A stretch of 37,113 nt of DNA. Source: Litorilituus sp. GTDB taxonomy: Bacteria; Pseudomonadota; Gammaproteobacteria; Enterobacterales; Alteromonadaceae. The stretch is taken from contig JASMAS010000038.1 in assembly GCA_030754235.1 (NCBI GenBank), forward strand, positions 1 through 37,113, written 5' to 3'. The notes beneath the pieces were generated by a model that had not been told where the DNA came from, did no database searches, and saw nothing but the letters and a program-made list of their open reading frames with translations. The stretch's first letter is position 1; every line of letters starts with the position of its first letter. The translations under genes were made by a program, and so were the position numbers. Shown here piece after piece: positions 24,332 to 32,900 of the stretch.

Positions 24332-25699
24332 TTAGTTTACATTCGCTTGTCCGGTAGCTTGGGCTGTTGCTGCGGCAATAATTTCTTTCAATTGTTCAAG
24401 GCTTTGCTCAAAAGGAATCACTTCTTGCATTTGTTGCTGTAAAAAGAAATTGATCACTGGCACAACATTAATGGCTTGATCAATTCTAGCATCATTGCCC
24501 CGAGTGTATGCACCAATAGCAATAAGGTCTTTATTTTGCTGATACAGTGAATAAATTTGCTTAAGCTGCCGAGCTAATTGTTGATGTTCAGGCGAAGTGA
24601 TCATTGGCATTACTCGCGAAATTGAGGCTTCAATATCAACCGCAGGATAATGCCCTGAATCAGCGAGCTCTCTTGATAGCACCACATGCCCGTCTAATAT
24701 TGCTCGGGCGGCGTCAGCAATAGGGTCTTGCAAATCATCTCCTTCTGTTAGCACGGTATAAAATGCAGTTATTGAGCCTTGTCCTTTTCCCCCATTTCCT
24801 GCACGTTCAACCAATTGGGGTAATTTTGAGAATACAGACGGTGGATAACCCTTAGTTGCTGGAGGCTCACCAACGGCTAAAGCAATTTCTCGTTGTGCTT
24901 GTGCGTAACGAGTTAATGAGTCTAATAATAGTAAAACATTTAAACCTTGATCACGAAAATACTCACTAATTTGTACAGCACTTTCACAACCTTTTAAGCG
25001 CATCAATGGTGAGTTATCCGCAGGTGATGCTACGACTACGGCACGAGAACGACTATCTTCACTTAAAATTTCTTCAATAAACTCTTTAACTTCTCGACCA
25101 CGTTCACCCACTAAGCCAACCACAATAACATCTGCAGTTGTACCTTTAGTCATCATCCCCATCAAGACACTTTTACCTACCCCTGAGCCTGCAAACAACC
25201 CCATTCTTTGACCTTTACCGACGCTGGTAAAGCTATTAATTGCGCGAACGCCAACATCTAATGGCTCAGTAATTGCTCGTCGAGATAAGGGGTTGATGGG
25301 TTTATTGTCAATAATATAGCCATCATCTGATTCTATCGGACCTTTGCCATCAAGCGGCTTCCCTATGCCATTAACCACGCGACCCAGCAGTTTCATTGAA
25401 AGAGGTAAATGAGATTTTGTTGATACGGGTAATACTCTAGCACCAGGAGAAACGCCCCGCAGACTCTCTTCTGGCATTAAATAAGTGATCTCTTTTGAAA
25501 AACCAACCACTTCAGCCAGTAAATCGCCATGCATAGTTTCCACTAAACACTGGCTGCCTACATGCGCTTTAACGCCTACCGCCTCAAGCGTTAACCCAAC
25601 AACTCGCACGAGACGACCCGCGACGCTCTCTTGGAAAGGGTGGACAAATTTTTGGCTATTTTTCAATCGTTCACTGATGCGTAGGCTATCAACCATCAT
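24332..25699 (-). CDS. fliI: Flagellar export ATPase FliI
   Basis: A 455-residue F1-like ATPase. The N-terminal beta-barrel domain is at about 20-100. The catalytic domain has the P-loop AGSGVGKS at 170-177, the VGLVGERGREVKEF segment and Walker B LLLLDSLTRYAQAQREI. It energises flagellar protein export with FliH and FliJ. Two adjacent ATG codons exist (25699 and 25696); the AAGG is three bases from the first and six from the second, so the true start may be the second. Confidence 0.95.
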   Translation of the reverse strand: MMVDSLRISERLKNSQKFVHPFQESVAGRLVRVVGLTLEAVGVKAHVGSQCLVETMHGDLLAEVVGFSKEITYLMPEESLRGVSPGARVLPVSTKSHLPLSMKLLGRVVNGIGKPLDGKGPIESDDGYIIDNKPINPLSRRAITEPLDVGVRAINSFTSVGKGQRMGLFAGSGVGKSVLMGMMTKGTTADVIVVGLVGERGREVKEFIEEILSEDSRSRAVVVASPADNSPLMRLKGCESAVQISEYFRDQGLNVLLLLDSLTRYAQAQREIALAVGEPPATKGYPPSVFSKLPQLVERAGNGGKGQGSITAFYTVLTEGDDLQDPIADAARAILDGHVVLSRELADSGHYPAVDIEASISRVMPMITSPEHQQLARQLKQIYSLYQQNKDLIAIGAYTRGNDARIDQAINVVPVINFFLQQQMQEVIPFEQSLEQLKEIIAAATAQATGQANVN

Positions 25700-25805
25700 T
25701 TACCTTACTTTCTTTGTAATAGAGCTTAGTACTTTGACCATTTATTAGTTACTATTGACCTATTTCCCTTTAATAAGAGCAAGGTGAACGAAAACTTCTC
25801 ACTTA

Positions 25806-25840
25806 CCCTGAGCTCTGAGCATTTCAAAGAATCTAAGGGT
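25806..25840. repeat. Degenerate copy of the CCTGAGC/GAAGG intergenic repeat
   Basis: CCTGAGCTCTGAGC at 25807-25820 is identical to 30202-30215, and the following 18 bases match the 30216-30233 copy at 12 positions. It lies within the 156-base gap between fliH and fliI, just after the fliH stop. Confidence 0.6.
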
Positions 25841-25855
25841 CAAAAAACAAACGGT

Positions 25856-26638
25856 TTACTGATGTAATGCATCTTGCAAGAAAGGTTCCAGTACTTGCTT
25901 AAGGCGTGATTTCATTTGAAGATCTATGCTAGAAGTACTGTTTTCTATTTGACAACTACCTGGCGTTAATTGTGGTGCTGGCAATAGCCTCCAGCCACTG
26001 TCCATAATATGTTGCTCACCAAACTGCTCTACAACCTGTTTAATATCTTCTGGATGCAGATGTATTTGTGTTTGAGCATCACTACTTGGCAGTGATTTTA
26101 TTCCAGTACTGATTGCCGCCATTAAGATATTGGGGTTAGTTTTAGCTTCTTGCAACACAACCGCTTCGGTAAGTTGTACAACAAGATGTAATAACTGCTC
26201 TTCAACATTTTTTTCTACGTTAGTAAGCGGTTTATCAAGTTGTTCTATCAGGCTCTGCCACTTAACACTTAATGCGTCTATCGTTGCCTTACCTTGTGCT
26301 AAACCTTGTTCTGTACCTTGCTCTAGTCCTTGGGTTGTTCCTTCAATGTTCCCTTGAGCTTTACCTTCTTCATAGCCTTTAGCAAATCCTTGTTCTTTTC
26401 CTTGACTAAAACCTTCTTCATGGGCTGCTTGTCTAATTTCTTCAATTTCTTCAGCAGTGAGTGGGGTTACTTCAATCTCTTCTTCTTCAGGTAATTCATA
26501 CTGCCAATTGGTTTTTTTACCTAAAGCATTGGTATGGTCCATTTGGGCTTGGGTAGGTTTTTTCTCTACGTCAGGCAATGGCCAAATGTTAAGGTCATGT
26601 TGCTCAGATTTTATTACTCTAACGGGAGGTTTACTCAT
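25856..26638 (-). CDS. fliH: Flagellar assembly protein FliH
   Basis: A 260-residue FliH, the FliI partner and inhibitor that docks the ATPase to FliN. An N-terminal segment with IWPLPDV is followed by an acidic stretch, a GxxxG repeat region with glycine at every fourth residue 11 times, and a C-terminal FliH domain. The repeat helix is a known feature of this family. Start choice: the first ATG (26644) is only two bases from AGGA, while the second (26638) is eight bases away and gives MSKPPVRVIKSEQHD, so the second is preferred. It lies 58 bases after fliG. Confidence 0.92.
   Translation of the reverse strand: MSKPPVRVIKSEQHDLNIWPLPDVEKKPTQAQMDHTNALGKKTNWQYELPEEEEIEVTPLTAEEIEEIRQAAHEEGFSQGKEQGFAKGYEEGKAQGNIEGTTQGLEQGTEQGLAQGKATIDALSVKWQSLIEQLDKPLTNVEKNVEEQLLHLVVQLTEAVVLQEAKTNPNILMAAISTGIKSLPSSDAQTQIHLHPEDIKQVVEQFGEQHIMDSGWRLLPAPQLTPGSCQIENSTSSIDLQMKSRLKQVLEPFLQDALHQ
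26291..26413 (-). repeat. Eleven-glycine GxxxG repeat in FliH
   Basis: Glycines fall at every fourth residue from residue 76 to 116 (numbered from the ATG at 26638), which makes ten consecutive GxxxG units. The other positions are mainly Gln, Glu, Lys, Ala and Thr. It is expected to form a tightly packed helix pair in the FliH dimer. Confidence 0.85.
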
Positions 26639-26696
26639 TTTCATTATCCTAAACGGCTACTGTAAACAACTGCTCTTCACAATTAGGTTAAAGTGA

Positions 26697-27755
26697 TTAT
26701 AAGAACTCATCACCACCGCCACCGCCACCAAGCATAATTTCACCCGCGTCAGATAATCGACGTGCAATTGAAAGAATTTCTTTTTGTGCCGTTTCTACTT
26801 CACTAATTCGAACAGGTCCCATGGCTTCGAGATCATCCACCAACATTTCTGCTGCACGTTTAGACATATTACTAAGAATTTTTTCTCTAAGGGTATCATC
26901 TGTACCCTTAATTGCTTTCATCAACACATCTTGTTGTACTTCACGTAATATTGCTTGCATACCGCGATCATCAACATCAACAAGGTTTTCAAAGACAAAC
27001 ATAAGATCTTGAATTTGTTGACTCATTTCTTCATCACTTTCGCGAATTGAATCCATCAACATACCTTCAACATTGGTGTCTAGGTAGTTCATAATGTCTG
27101 CTGCAGCTTTTAAACCACCCATTTTAGCAGCTTGTGCACCTGCTTGACCCGCAAACTGTTTCTCCATAATTTCATTCAACTCTTGTAATGCCGCTGGTTG
27201 AACTTCTTCTAGATTAGCAATACGCATCATTAAATCTAAACGTACTTTTTCACTAAACTGTCCCACAATTTCAGCAGATTGTTCTGGCTCTAAGTATGAC
27301 AAAACTATTGTTTGAATTTGAGGATGCTCATTTCGAATAATATTCGCTACTTGCTTAGAATCCATCCATTTCAATGAATCTAACCCCTTAGCACCACTGC
27401 CCATGATAATTTGTTCAATGAGGTTACCCGCTTTATCTTCACCTAAAGCCGCAGTTAATGCCTTTTTAACAAATTCTTCACTTTGAAATCCTATGGTTGA
27501 AAAATTTTGTATCTCATTAATAAATAACTTGTGAACAGCGGTGATTTTTTCTTGGGTAAAATCTTCCATTCCCGCCATTATTGAGCCAACTTGCTGTACT
27601 TGTTTTGGCTCAAGGTGTTTCAAAATTTGCGCTGCATCTTCTTCGGATAAACTCAACAATAGAATACTCGCTTTTTCAGCGCCTTCTAGTTTATCGACAT
27701 CAAAGCCTGTTGAGACATTGACTAGTTCACCTACTTCTTGATTTTCATCACTCAT
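26697..27755 (-). CDS. fliG: Flagellar rotor switch protein FliG
   Basis: A 352-residue FliG. The N-terminal FliF-binding domain (about 20-120), the middle domain with NEHPQIQTIVLSYLEPEQSA (the EHPQ motif, about 148-167) and the C-terminal torque domain with charged residues (ILSNMSKRAAEMLVDDLEAM) are all present. It ends in a Gly-rich tail GGGGGGDEFL. It transmits torque from the stators to the MS ring. Its ATG overlaps the fliF end by eight bases. Confidence 0.96.
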   Translation of the reverse strand: MSDENQEVGELVNVSTGFDVDKLEGAEKASILLLSLSEEDAAQILKHLEPKQVQQVGSIMAGMEDFTQEKITAVHKLFINEIQNFSTIGFQSEEFVKKALTAALGEDKAGNLIEQIIMGSGAKGLDSLKWMDSKQVANIIRNEHPQIQTIVLSYLEPEQSAEIVGQFSEKVRLDLMMRIANLEEVQPAALQELNEIMEKQFAGQAGAQAAKMGGLKAAADIMNYLDTNVEGMLMDSIRESDEEMSQQIQDLMFVFENLVDVDDRGMQAILREVQQDVLMKAIKGTDDTLREKILSNMSKRAAEMLVDDLEAMGPVRISEVETAQKEILSIARRLSDAGEIMLGGGGGGDEFL

Positions 27756-29526
27756 CTTCGTTCAACCAACTTTTAACTACTTGCGACGATAATTCTGGTT
27801 CATTTGCTACCAACGCACGAACCGCTTTTAAAATATCTTCATCTCGATGAAGGTCGGGTAGCTGTAAGCTACCATCAGGGGCAAAGCCAACATCACCCGC
27901 ATCAAACTCTGAGGTTAGCATATCCATAGTCTCATCACCTAAATCAATATGACTATCGAGTGATTTGTCACCATAATCCTCGGGAGTTTGCTCTGGATAA
28001 ATAAGACGTTTCAACATGGGACGGACCACAGCCATGATTAAAACAATAATAACCAAAGCAGCCATCACTAATTTTATCACTTTTAAAAACCAAGGTTTTT
28101 CCCAAACCTGAGGTTTTTCCACCGTAGTGAATTCTGAACGACTAAAAGGAATAGTGATAACTTCAAGCACATCACCACGTTGTAAATCAAAACCAATACT
28201 ACCTTGCAACAACCTACGTATAGCTGCAATTTGGGCAACACTTCTTGGCTGTTTTTCAACCGTTACTTGCTTTGCTGTTTCACCACTTTCTTCACTACCT
28301 GCACTTTCTTCACTGCCTGTATTTTCTGTAACTGGAGTTGGGCTATTAACATAATCTAGTGCGACAGAAACTGTCACCTTGCGAATAATACCTGCCTGTT
28401 GCTTAGTATGGCTTATTGCTTCGTCAAGTTCATAGTTTTTAGTTGATTCAGAATGTTTTCTGCTTGGCATTGATTTTTTTTGCCCTGTGGATGCTTTTTC
28501 TGGAATACTTGACTCTAAAGGAGGTTGGTTTGTTAACGCACCGGGAATACCACCTAAAGCACCACCAATTGAGGTATCTTCAACTTTCATTTCACTACGT
28601 AGCGCAGGCAAGTCAGAATTATAACGGCGAGCTGTTTCTTCAATATTGGTGAAATCCATAGTCACATCAACCTGCGCAGTGTAGTTACCTAGACCCACAA
28701 CGGGAATTAAAATATTGTCAATTTTATTCATATATTCTTGTTCACGTTTTTGCTCTATTTCAAACTCGCCACGAGAACGTGATGAAATTGAGTCTTGTGA
28801 ACCTGAATTAAGCAAACGACCATTTTGATCTGTTACCGTTACTCTATTTGGGCTTAACCCCTGTACTGATGAGGCTATAATATCAACAACCGCATCCACT
28901 TCTTCGGCAGAGAGAAGACGACCACGTTGCATTGTCACCACAACCGTTGCTGATGGATTTTTTTGACGACGGGCAAATATATTTTCTTTGGGAATAGCTA
29001 ACAAAACTTTTGCTCGAGAGATACTTTGTAGCTCTTCAATAGTCGCTGCTAAACGTTGTTCACGACCATATTTTAATCGCTCTCTTTCTAGGCGTTGGCT
29101 AACCCCGAAGCCCATATCTTTCATTAAAATGTCTTCGCCTTGAGAAGGGGTACTTGTTAGCCCTTCTCGCGCTAATAGTAGTTTTACACTTTGATACTCA
29201 TCACTGGGTACAGAAATAGTATTACTTTCTTGACGATAGTCCACCTTATTAGCATCAAGAAAGTCCATGGTTTTAATGAGTTGTTCAGTAGGTAATTTTG
29301 TTAATATGCGGTACTCAGGTTCATTGGCTAAAATAATAACAAAAACGGCAATAGCTAAACAAATTGATAAGGCGACGACCAAAGTAACCTGACGTAGAAT
29401 ATCAATATTACCTAATGCAGCAGAAAAACCTGACTTTTGCTCTTGCATACCCGCTTGTTCACCCGTGTCATTGGCAATCATATCTGTATTATTATCAGTT
29501 GCTACCATTGAATTTGTGTCAGCCAC
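27748..29526 (-). CDS. fliF: Flagellar MS-ring protein FliF
   Basis: A 592-residue FliF. Membrane helix one lies at about 46-68, the ring-building YscJ-like domain follows (EPEYRILTKLPTEQLIKTMD, then REGLTSTPSQGED) and membrane helix two is at about 476-498. The cytoplasmic tail ends in KSWLNEDE, the FliG-binding segment. It forms the basal MS ring and the housing of the export gate. The start is GTG at 29526 with GGAG four bases upstream. It lies 153 bases after fliE and overlaps fliG by eight bases. Confidence 0.96.
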   Translation of the reverse strand: MADTNSMVATDNNTDMIANDTGEQAGMQEQKSGFSAALGNIDILRQVTLVVALSICLAIAVFVIILANEPEYRILTKLPTEQLIKTMDFLDANKVDYRQESNTISVPSDEYQSVKLLLAREGLTSTPSQGEDILMKDMGFGVSQRLERERLKYGREQRLAATIEELQSISRAKVLLAIPKENIFARRQKNPSATVVVTMQRGRLLSAEEVDAVVDIIASSVQGLSPNRVTVTDQNGRLLNSGSQDSISSRSRGEFEIEQKREQEYMNKIDNILIPVVGLGNYTAQVDVTMDFTNIEETARRYNSDLPALRSEMKVEDTSIGGALGGIPGALTNQPPLESSIPEKASTGQKKSMPSRKHSESTKNYELDEAISHTKQQAGIIRKVTVSVALDYVNSPTPVTENTGSEESAGSEESGETAKQVTVEKQPRSVAQIAAIRRLLQGSIGFDLQRGDVLEVITIPFSRSEFTTVEKPQVWEKPWFLKVIKLVMAALVIIVLIMAVVRPMLKRLIYPEQTPEDYGDKSLDSHIDLGDETMDMLTSEFDAGDVGFAPDGSLQLPDLHRDEDILKAVRALVANEPELSSQVVKSWLNEDE

Positions 29527-29568
29527 TTCGCTTCTCCGCTTACTACTAAATTATTTCTTACTAACTTA

Positions 29569-29599
29569 AATTGATTTTTTAGGTGAGATAAAATCAATT
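29569..29599. repeat. 10-bp inverted repeat between fliE and fliF
   Basis: AATTGATTTT (29569-29578) and AAAATCAATT (29590-29599) form a perfect stem with an 11-base loop, in the 153-base fliE-fliF gap. There is no following U run on the minus strand. It may be a transcript-processing hairpin. Confidence 0.45.
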
Positions 29600-29679
29600 A
29601 GAACATGGGGCTTAGATAAAAATCACTTTTTTTTTGTGAATAAAAGCAACGCCGTTATCATTGATTTTAGCCATATAAA

Positions 29680-30033
29680 CTAGACTGGCATGCTCATAAT
29701 TTCTTTGTATGCTTCAACAAATTTATTTCTAACTTGTACGGTTGCGTCTAACGCTATACCTGATTTTGATGAGGCAACCATCACTTCAGCTAACGTTACA
29801 TTGCGATCACCCATTTCAAAAGCCACTTTCTTAGCTCCCGCATCTTGTTGTAAGTCATTCACCGTGTTTAAGGCGTCGGTAAGTAAGTTACCAAATTTGT
29901 CGGTTGTTTGATTGACTTGACCTACAGGGTTTACAGCTTGTAAGTCGCCACCAACAGCAGGTATTTTATTACCTGTAGCTTGTAATGACATATTCTGCAT
30001 TTGAGCAAATAATGAATTAGTTTTGATATCCAT
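29680..30033 (-). CDS. fliE: Flagellar hook-basal body protein FliE
   Basis: A 117-residue FliE. The diagnostic C-terminal region reads MGDRNVTLAEVMVASSKSGI followed by ALDATVQVRNKFVEAYKEIMSMPV. It joins the MS ring and export gate to the rod and is the first exported protein. ATG start with a GTGAGA site. It is the first gene of the fliE-to-fliJ operon and is preceded by a sigma-54 promoter. Confidence 0.95.
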   Translation of the reverse strand: MDIKTNSLFAQMQNMSLQATGNKIPAVGGDLQAVNPVGQVNQTTDKFGNLLTDALNTVNDLQQDAGAKKVAFEMGDRNVTLAEVMVASSKSGIALDATVQVRNKFVEAYKEIMSMPV

Positions 30034-30098
30034 GATAATCTCACTTGTGTCAATTTTTTGCTGTTAAAAAACAATTAACGGCTTATATTGAGTGATGC

Positions 30099-30115
30099 TG
30101 CAAGCATAATGCCAA
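30099..30115 (-). promoter_or_regulatory. Sigma-54 promoter upstream of fliE
   Basis: The minus strand reads TTGGCATTATGCTTGCA, a close match to TGGCAC-N5-TTGCA with GG and GC ten bases apart. The leader to the fliE ATG would be about 55 bases. Confidence 0.8.
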
Positions 30116-30159
30116 GATAAGATGCTAGTAAGAAAAGTAGCGAGATGCGAGTAGCCCAT

Positions 30160-30252
30160 CGACTGCTTCGCGCTCAGGGCGAACGGCATTAAACCGGTAA
30201 TCCTGAGCTCTGAGCCTGCCGAAGAGTCGAAGGATTGCTTCGTGCTCAGGAT
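30160..30252. repeat. Composite CCTGAGC/GTCGAAGG repeat between flrC and fliE
   Basis: TCCTGAGC at 30201-30208 faces GCTCAGGA at 30244-30251, with GAAGAGTCGAAGGATT between them. A partial inverted unit (GACTGCTTCGCGCTCAGGGC) precedes it at 30160-30180. It can fold as a hairpin in the 3' region of flrC. Related copies lie at 25806-25840 and 36049-36195. Confidence 0.7.
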
Positions 30253-30267
30253 AAAAGGAAAAGAAGT

Positions 30268-31608
30268 TTACGCGGGTATTTGAATACCACTATCACGCAT
30301 TCTCGCTATTTTATATCTTAAGGTTCTTGGTGAAATGCCTAAACGCTCGGCAACTGCTTTACGGCTACCATGACAGGCTTGTAATGTATCTAGAATAATT
30401 TGATGCTCTTGTAATTTAAGTTCACTGCCTAATTTGTCATCGACCGGCTTAGCTGGCTCAGCTTCACAGATATTAGTTGTTTCGAAATTTTCAATCAGCA
30501 AATCACTGGCATCAATAACCTGATTACTGTGTAAAATTAAGGCTCGTTGAACGACATTATCTAACTCTCTAACATTACCAGGCCAACTATAAGCATTTAA
30601 CTTACTCCGGGCAGCAGGGCTAAACTCAGCAATTTTTTCGCCATTTTGATGACAGTAGCGTTCAACCATGTGCTGGGCTAAAGGTAAAATATCATCAATA
30701 CGCTCAGACAAAGGTAACCAAGTTAATGGAAAAACATTTAAGCGATAATATAAATCTTCTCTAAAATCCCCCTGACTAACGGCCTCTTTTAAGTTTCGGT
30801 TACTGGTGGCTATAACTCGCACATCTAAATTGATGGTTTTTCTTCCGCCTAACCGCTCTACTTCACGCTCTTGTAAAACGCGCAAAATTTTGGCTTGTAA
30901 ACCTAAATCCATCTCAGTAATTTCATCGAGTAAAATAGTACCACCTTGAGCTTGTTCAAACTTACCTGGGCAAGCTTGTATTGCACCAGTGAAAGCACCT
31001 TTTTCATAACCGAACAAGGTTGCTTCTAACATGTTTTCAGGAATAGCTGCACAATTAATCGCCACAAAAGCATCACTTACTCGTGGCGAATTATTATGTA
31101 CATATTGTGCTAACACCTCTTTACCTGAACCACTAGGGCCGAGTACCATCACAGAGGCTTCTGTGGTGGCAACTTTACGCGCTAAGTTAAGTAATTCAAT
31201 ACTGCGCTTATCAGCAACAATAGGTGTGTTATCACTCAATTGTGATGATGGAATATACTGACTCACCATATTTAGCAAAACCTCAGGAGCAAAAGGCTTG
31301 GCAATATAATTACAAGCACCATCTTGCATGGCTTGTACCGCATCATCAATAGTGCCATAAGCAGTCATCAATAATACTGGCATATTGGGCAATTGGTTTT
31401 TAATACTTTTTAACAAGGATAAACCTGACATGCCGCCCATTTGAACATCACTAACCACTAAATCAACTTTATGATTTTTAAGTAGCAATAAGGCTGTTTC
31501 GGCTGAGTCAGCTTCAACACATTGGTAATTAGCCAAGGTCAAAGTATCGATTAATGCTTCGCGTAAGCCTGAATCATCTTCAACCACTAATATTTTGTGA
31601 TGAGTCAT
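30268..31608 (-). CDS. flrC: Sigma-54 dependent flagellar response regulator FlrC
   Basis: A 446-residue NtrC-type regulator. The receiver domain has D11-D12 and phospho-acceptor D54 (VVSDVQMGGMSG). The AAA+ domain has Walker A GPSGSGKE at 157-164 and the sigma-54 contact loop GAFTGA at 204-209. A Fis-type helix-turn-helix ends the protein (RKAVAERLGISPRTLRYKIA). It is phosphorylated by FlrB and turns on later basal-body and hook genes. The ATG overlaps the flrB stop by four bases (ATGA) after AGGAG. Confidence 0.95.
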   Translation of the reverse strand: MTHHKILVVEDDSGLREALIDTLTLANYQCVEADSAETALLLLKNHKVDLVVSDVQMGGMSGLSLLKSIKNQLPNMPVLLMTAYGTIDDAVQAMQDGACNYIAKPFAPEVLLNMVSQYIPSSQLSDNTPIVADKRSIELLNLARKVATTEASVMVLGPSGSGKEVLAQYVHNNSPRVSDAFVAINCAAIPENMLEATLFGYEKGAFTGAIQACPGKFEQAQGGTILLDEITEMDLGLQAKILRVLQEREVERLGGRKTINLDVRVIATSNRNLKEAVSQGDFREDLYYRLNVFPLTWLPLSERIDDILPLAQHMVERYCHQNGEKIAEFSPAARSKLNAYSWPGNVRELDNVVQRALILHSNQVIDASDLLIENFETTNICEAEPAKPVDDKLGSELKLQEHQIILDTLQACHGSRKAVAERLGISPRTLRYKIARMRDSGIQIPA

Positions 31609-32792
31609 TTTACTTCTCCTCGTCTATCTTCTGCCAACATAGGTAATTGCAAACAAAAGTGTGCGCCCTCACCTGATTGACTTAAATAATTAACTTCTCC
31701 TTGATGCGCTTCAACAACGGATTTAACAACCGCTAAACCAAGCCCAGTTCCTTTAGAGCTTGAGGTGTAAAAGGGTTCAAAAATTTTATCGACAATATCT
31801 GCTTTAATACCTGGACCATTATCTTTTACGCTAATATAAATATGACCTTGCTGAGCATAAACTTGTATATTAATGGCAACAGGTGCATTGCTTCGCGCTT
31901 GTAAAGCATTATGAATAAGGTTTTGTATCGCGCCAACTAAAGCATTTTTGTTCGCTAATATTTGACAGTTTTCATCGGGCAATTGTAAATTAACTTGTGC
32001 GCTCGCTTTGCTGATCAAGGCGTCCATGGCTTGCACAGAGTCCGTAATGATTTCATTAACACAAAGTGGTGAAACAACTTGCTCCTTACCGCTTTTTGAA
32101 AATAACAGCATGTCATTCACTTGTTGCGCTAAGTCATCTAGTCGAGCACTGAGTTTTTCTTGAAAAGTGCCACGCGCACTATCAGATAGCTTTCTATTAG
32201 ATAAATTTGCGCTATATAGCATAGCTGCAGATAATGGCGTACGAATTTGATGAGCGAGTGTTGACACCATTTTTCCCAGTGAAGACAAACGCTGCATTTG
32301 TCCCACTTTATCTTGTAGTAATCGCGTTTCGGTTAAGTCAGTGATCATAATTAATTGACCCGGTTGTTCACCTAAATTGGCAATTTCTAACTTAACACGG
32401 CGACCATCTTTTAGTGAGACTTCATGCCAGTCATCCGCTCTTGGTTTGAAAGAACGCGCGATAACACTAAACCATGGCTGACCTAAAATAGGCTCATCAA
32501 GCAGGGTTCTGGCCACTTTATTAATTTTGACAACAACACCGTTACCATCAAGCATCACAAGACCTGTGGGCATCATTTCAATTAACTGTTCTGCCATTTT
32601 ATCGTTCACAGCATTAGAGGTTTTAGCTGCAGCCACTTCACACTTTTGTTGTTGAAGTTGAGAAAGCTCTGCGCGCAGTGTAGCGAGCTCTCCAGGAAAA
32701 GCTTCTTGAACTAGCTCGTTATCGTTACTATTGAAAACAACATGGGTGGGGTTTACAGTATGATTAACATTATAGTGCTGCGCTAGTGCCAT
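31605..32792 (-). CDS. flrB: Flagellar sensor histidine kinase FlrB
   Basis: A 395-residue soluble kinase with no membrane helix. A PAS-like domain (about 65-155, MPTGLVMLDGNGVVVKINKVA) precedes the HisKA domain with H181 in STLAHQIRTPLSAAM. The ATPase domain has the N box (NLIHNALQA), DNGPGI and GTGLGLAVV. It phosphorylates FlrC, probably in response to assembly state of the basal body. The ATG is at 32792, about 28 bases after the predicted sigma-54 start site. It overlaps flrC. Confidence 0.94.
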   Translation of the reverse strand: MALAQHYNVNHTVNPTHVVFNSNDNELVQEAFPGELATLRAELSQLQQQKCEVAAAKTSNAVNDKMAEQLIEMMPTGLVMLDGNGVVVKINKVARTLLDEPILGQPWFSVIARSFKPRADDWHEVSLKDGRRVKLEIANLGEQPGQLIMITDLTETRLLQDKVGQMQRLSSLGKMVSTLAHQIRTPLSAAMLYSANLSNRKLSDSARGTFQEKLSARLDDLAQQVNDMLLFSKSGKEQVVSPLCVNEIITDSVQAMDALISKASAQVNLQLPDENCQILANKNALVGAIQNLIHNALQARSNAPVAINIQVYAQQGHIYISVKDNGPGIKADIVDKIFEPFYTSSSKGTGLGLAVVKSVVEAHQGEVNYLSQSGEGAHFCLQLPMLAEDRRGEVK

Positions 32793-32830
32793 AATAAGTC
32801 CAAATAAAACAAGTCATCTGGTTTTATTAA

Positions 32831-32846
32831 AGCATTTGCCGTGCCA
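32831..32846 (-). promoter_or_regulatory. Sigma-54 promoter upstream of flrBC
   Basis: The minus strand reads TGGCACGGCAAATGCT: a perfect TGGCACG -24 element and TGCT -12 element with GG and GC ten bases apart. This fits the FlrA-dependent control of flrBC known in vibrios. Confidence 0.85.
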
Positions 32847-32850
32847 CTAT

Positions 32851-32876
32851 TTAACCTTTATATATCAAAAGGTTAA
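32851..32876. repeat. Inverted repeat between flrA and the flrB promoter
   Basis: TTAACCTT (32851-32858) and AAGGTTAA (32869-32876) form a perfect 8-bp stem or dyad. It lies 24 bases after the flrA stop and 5 bases upstream of the -24 element of flrB. It may be the end of the flrA message or a protein-binding dyad. Confidence 0.45.
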
Positions 32877-32900
32877 AACAAAAAGAACATATCAAGCGCG

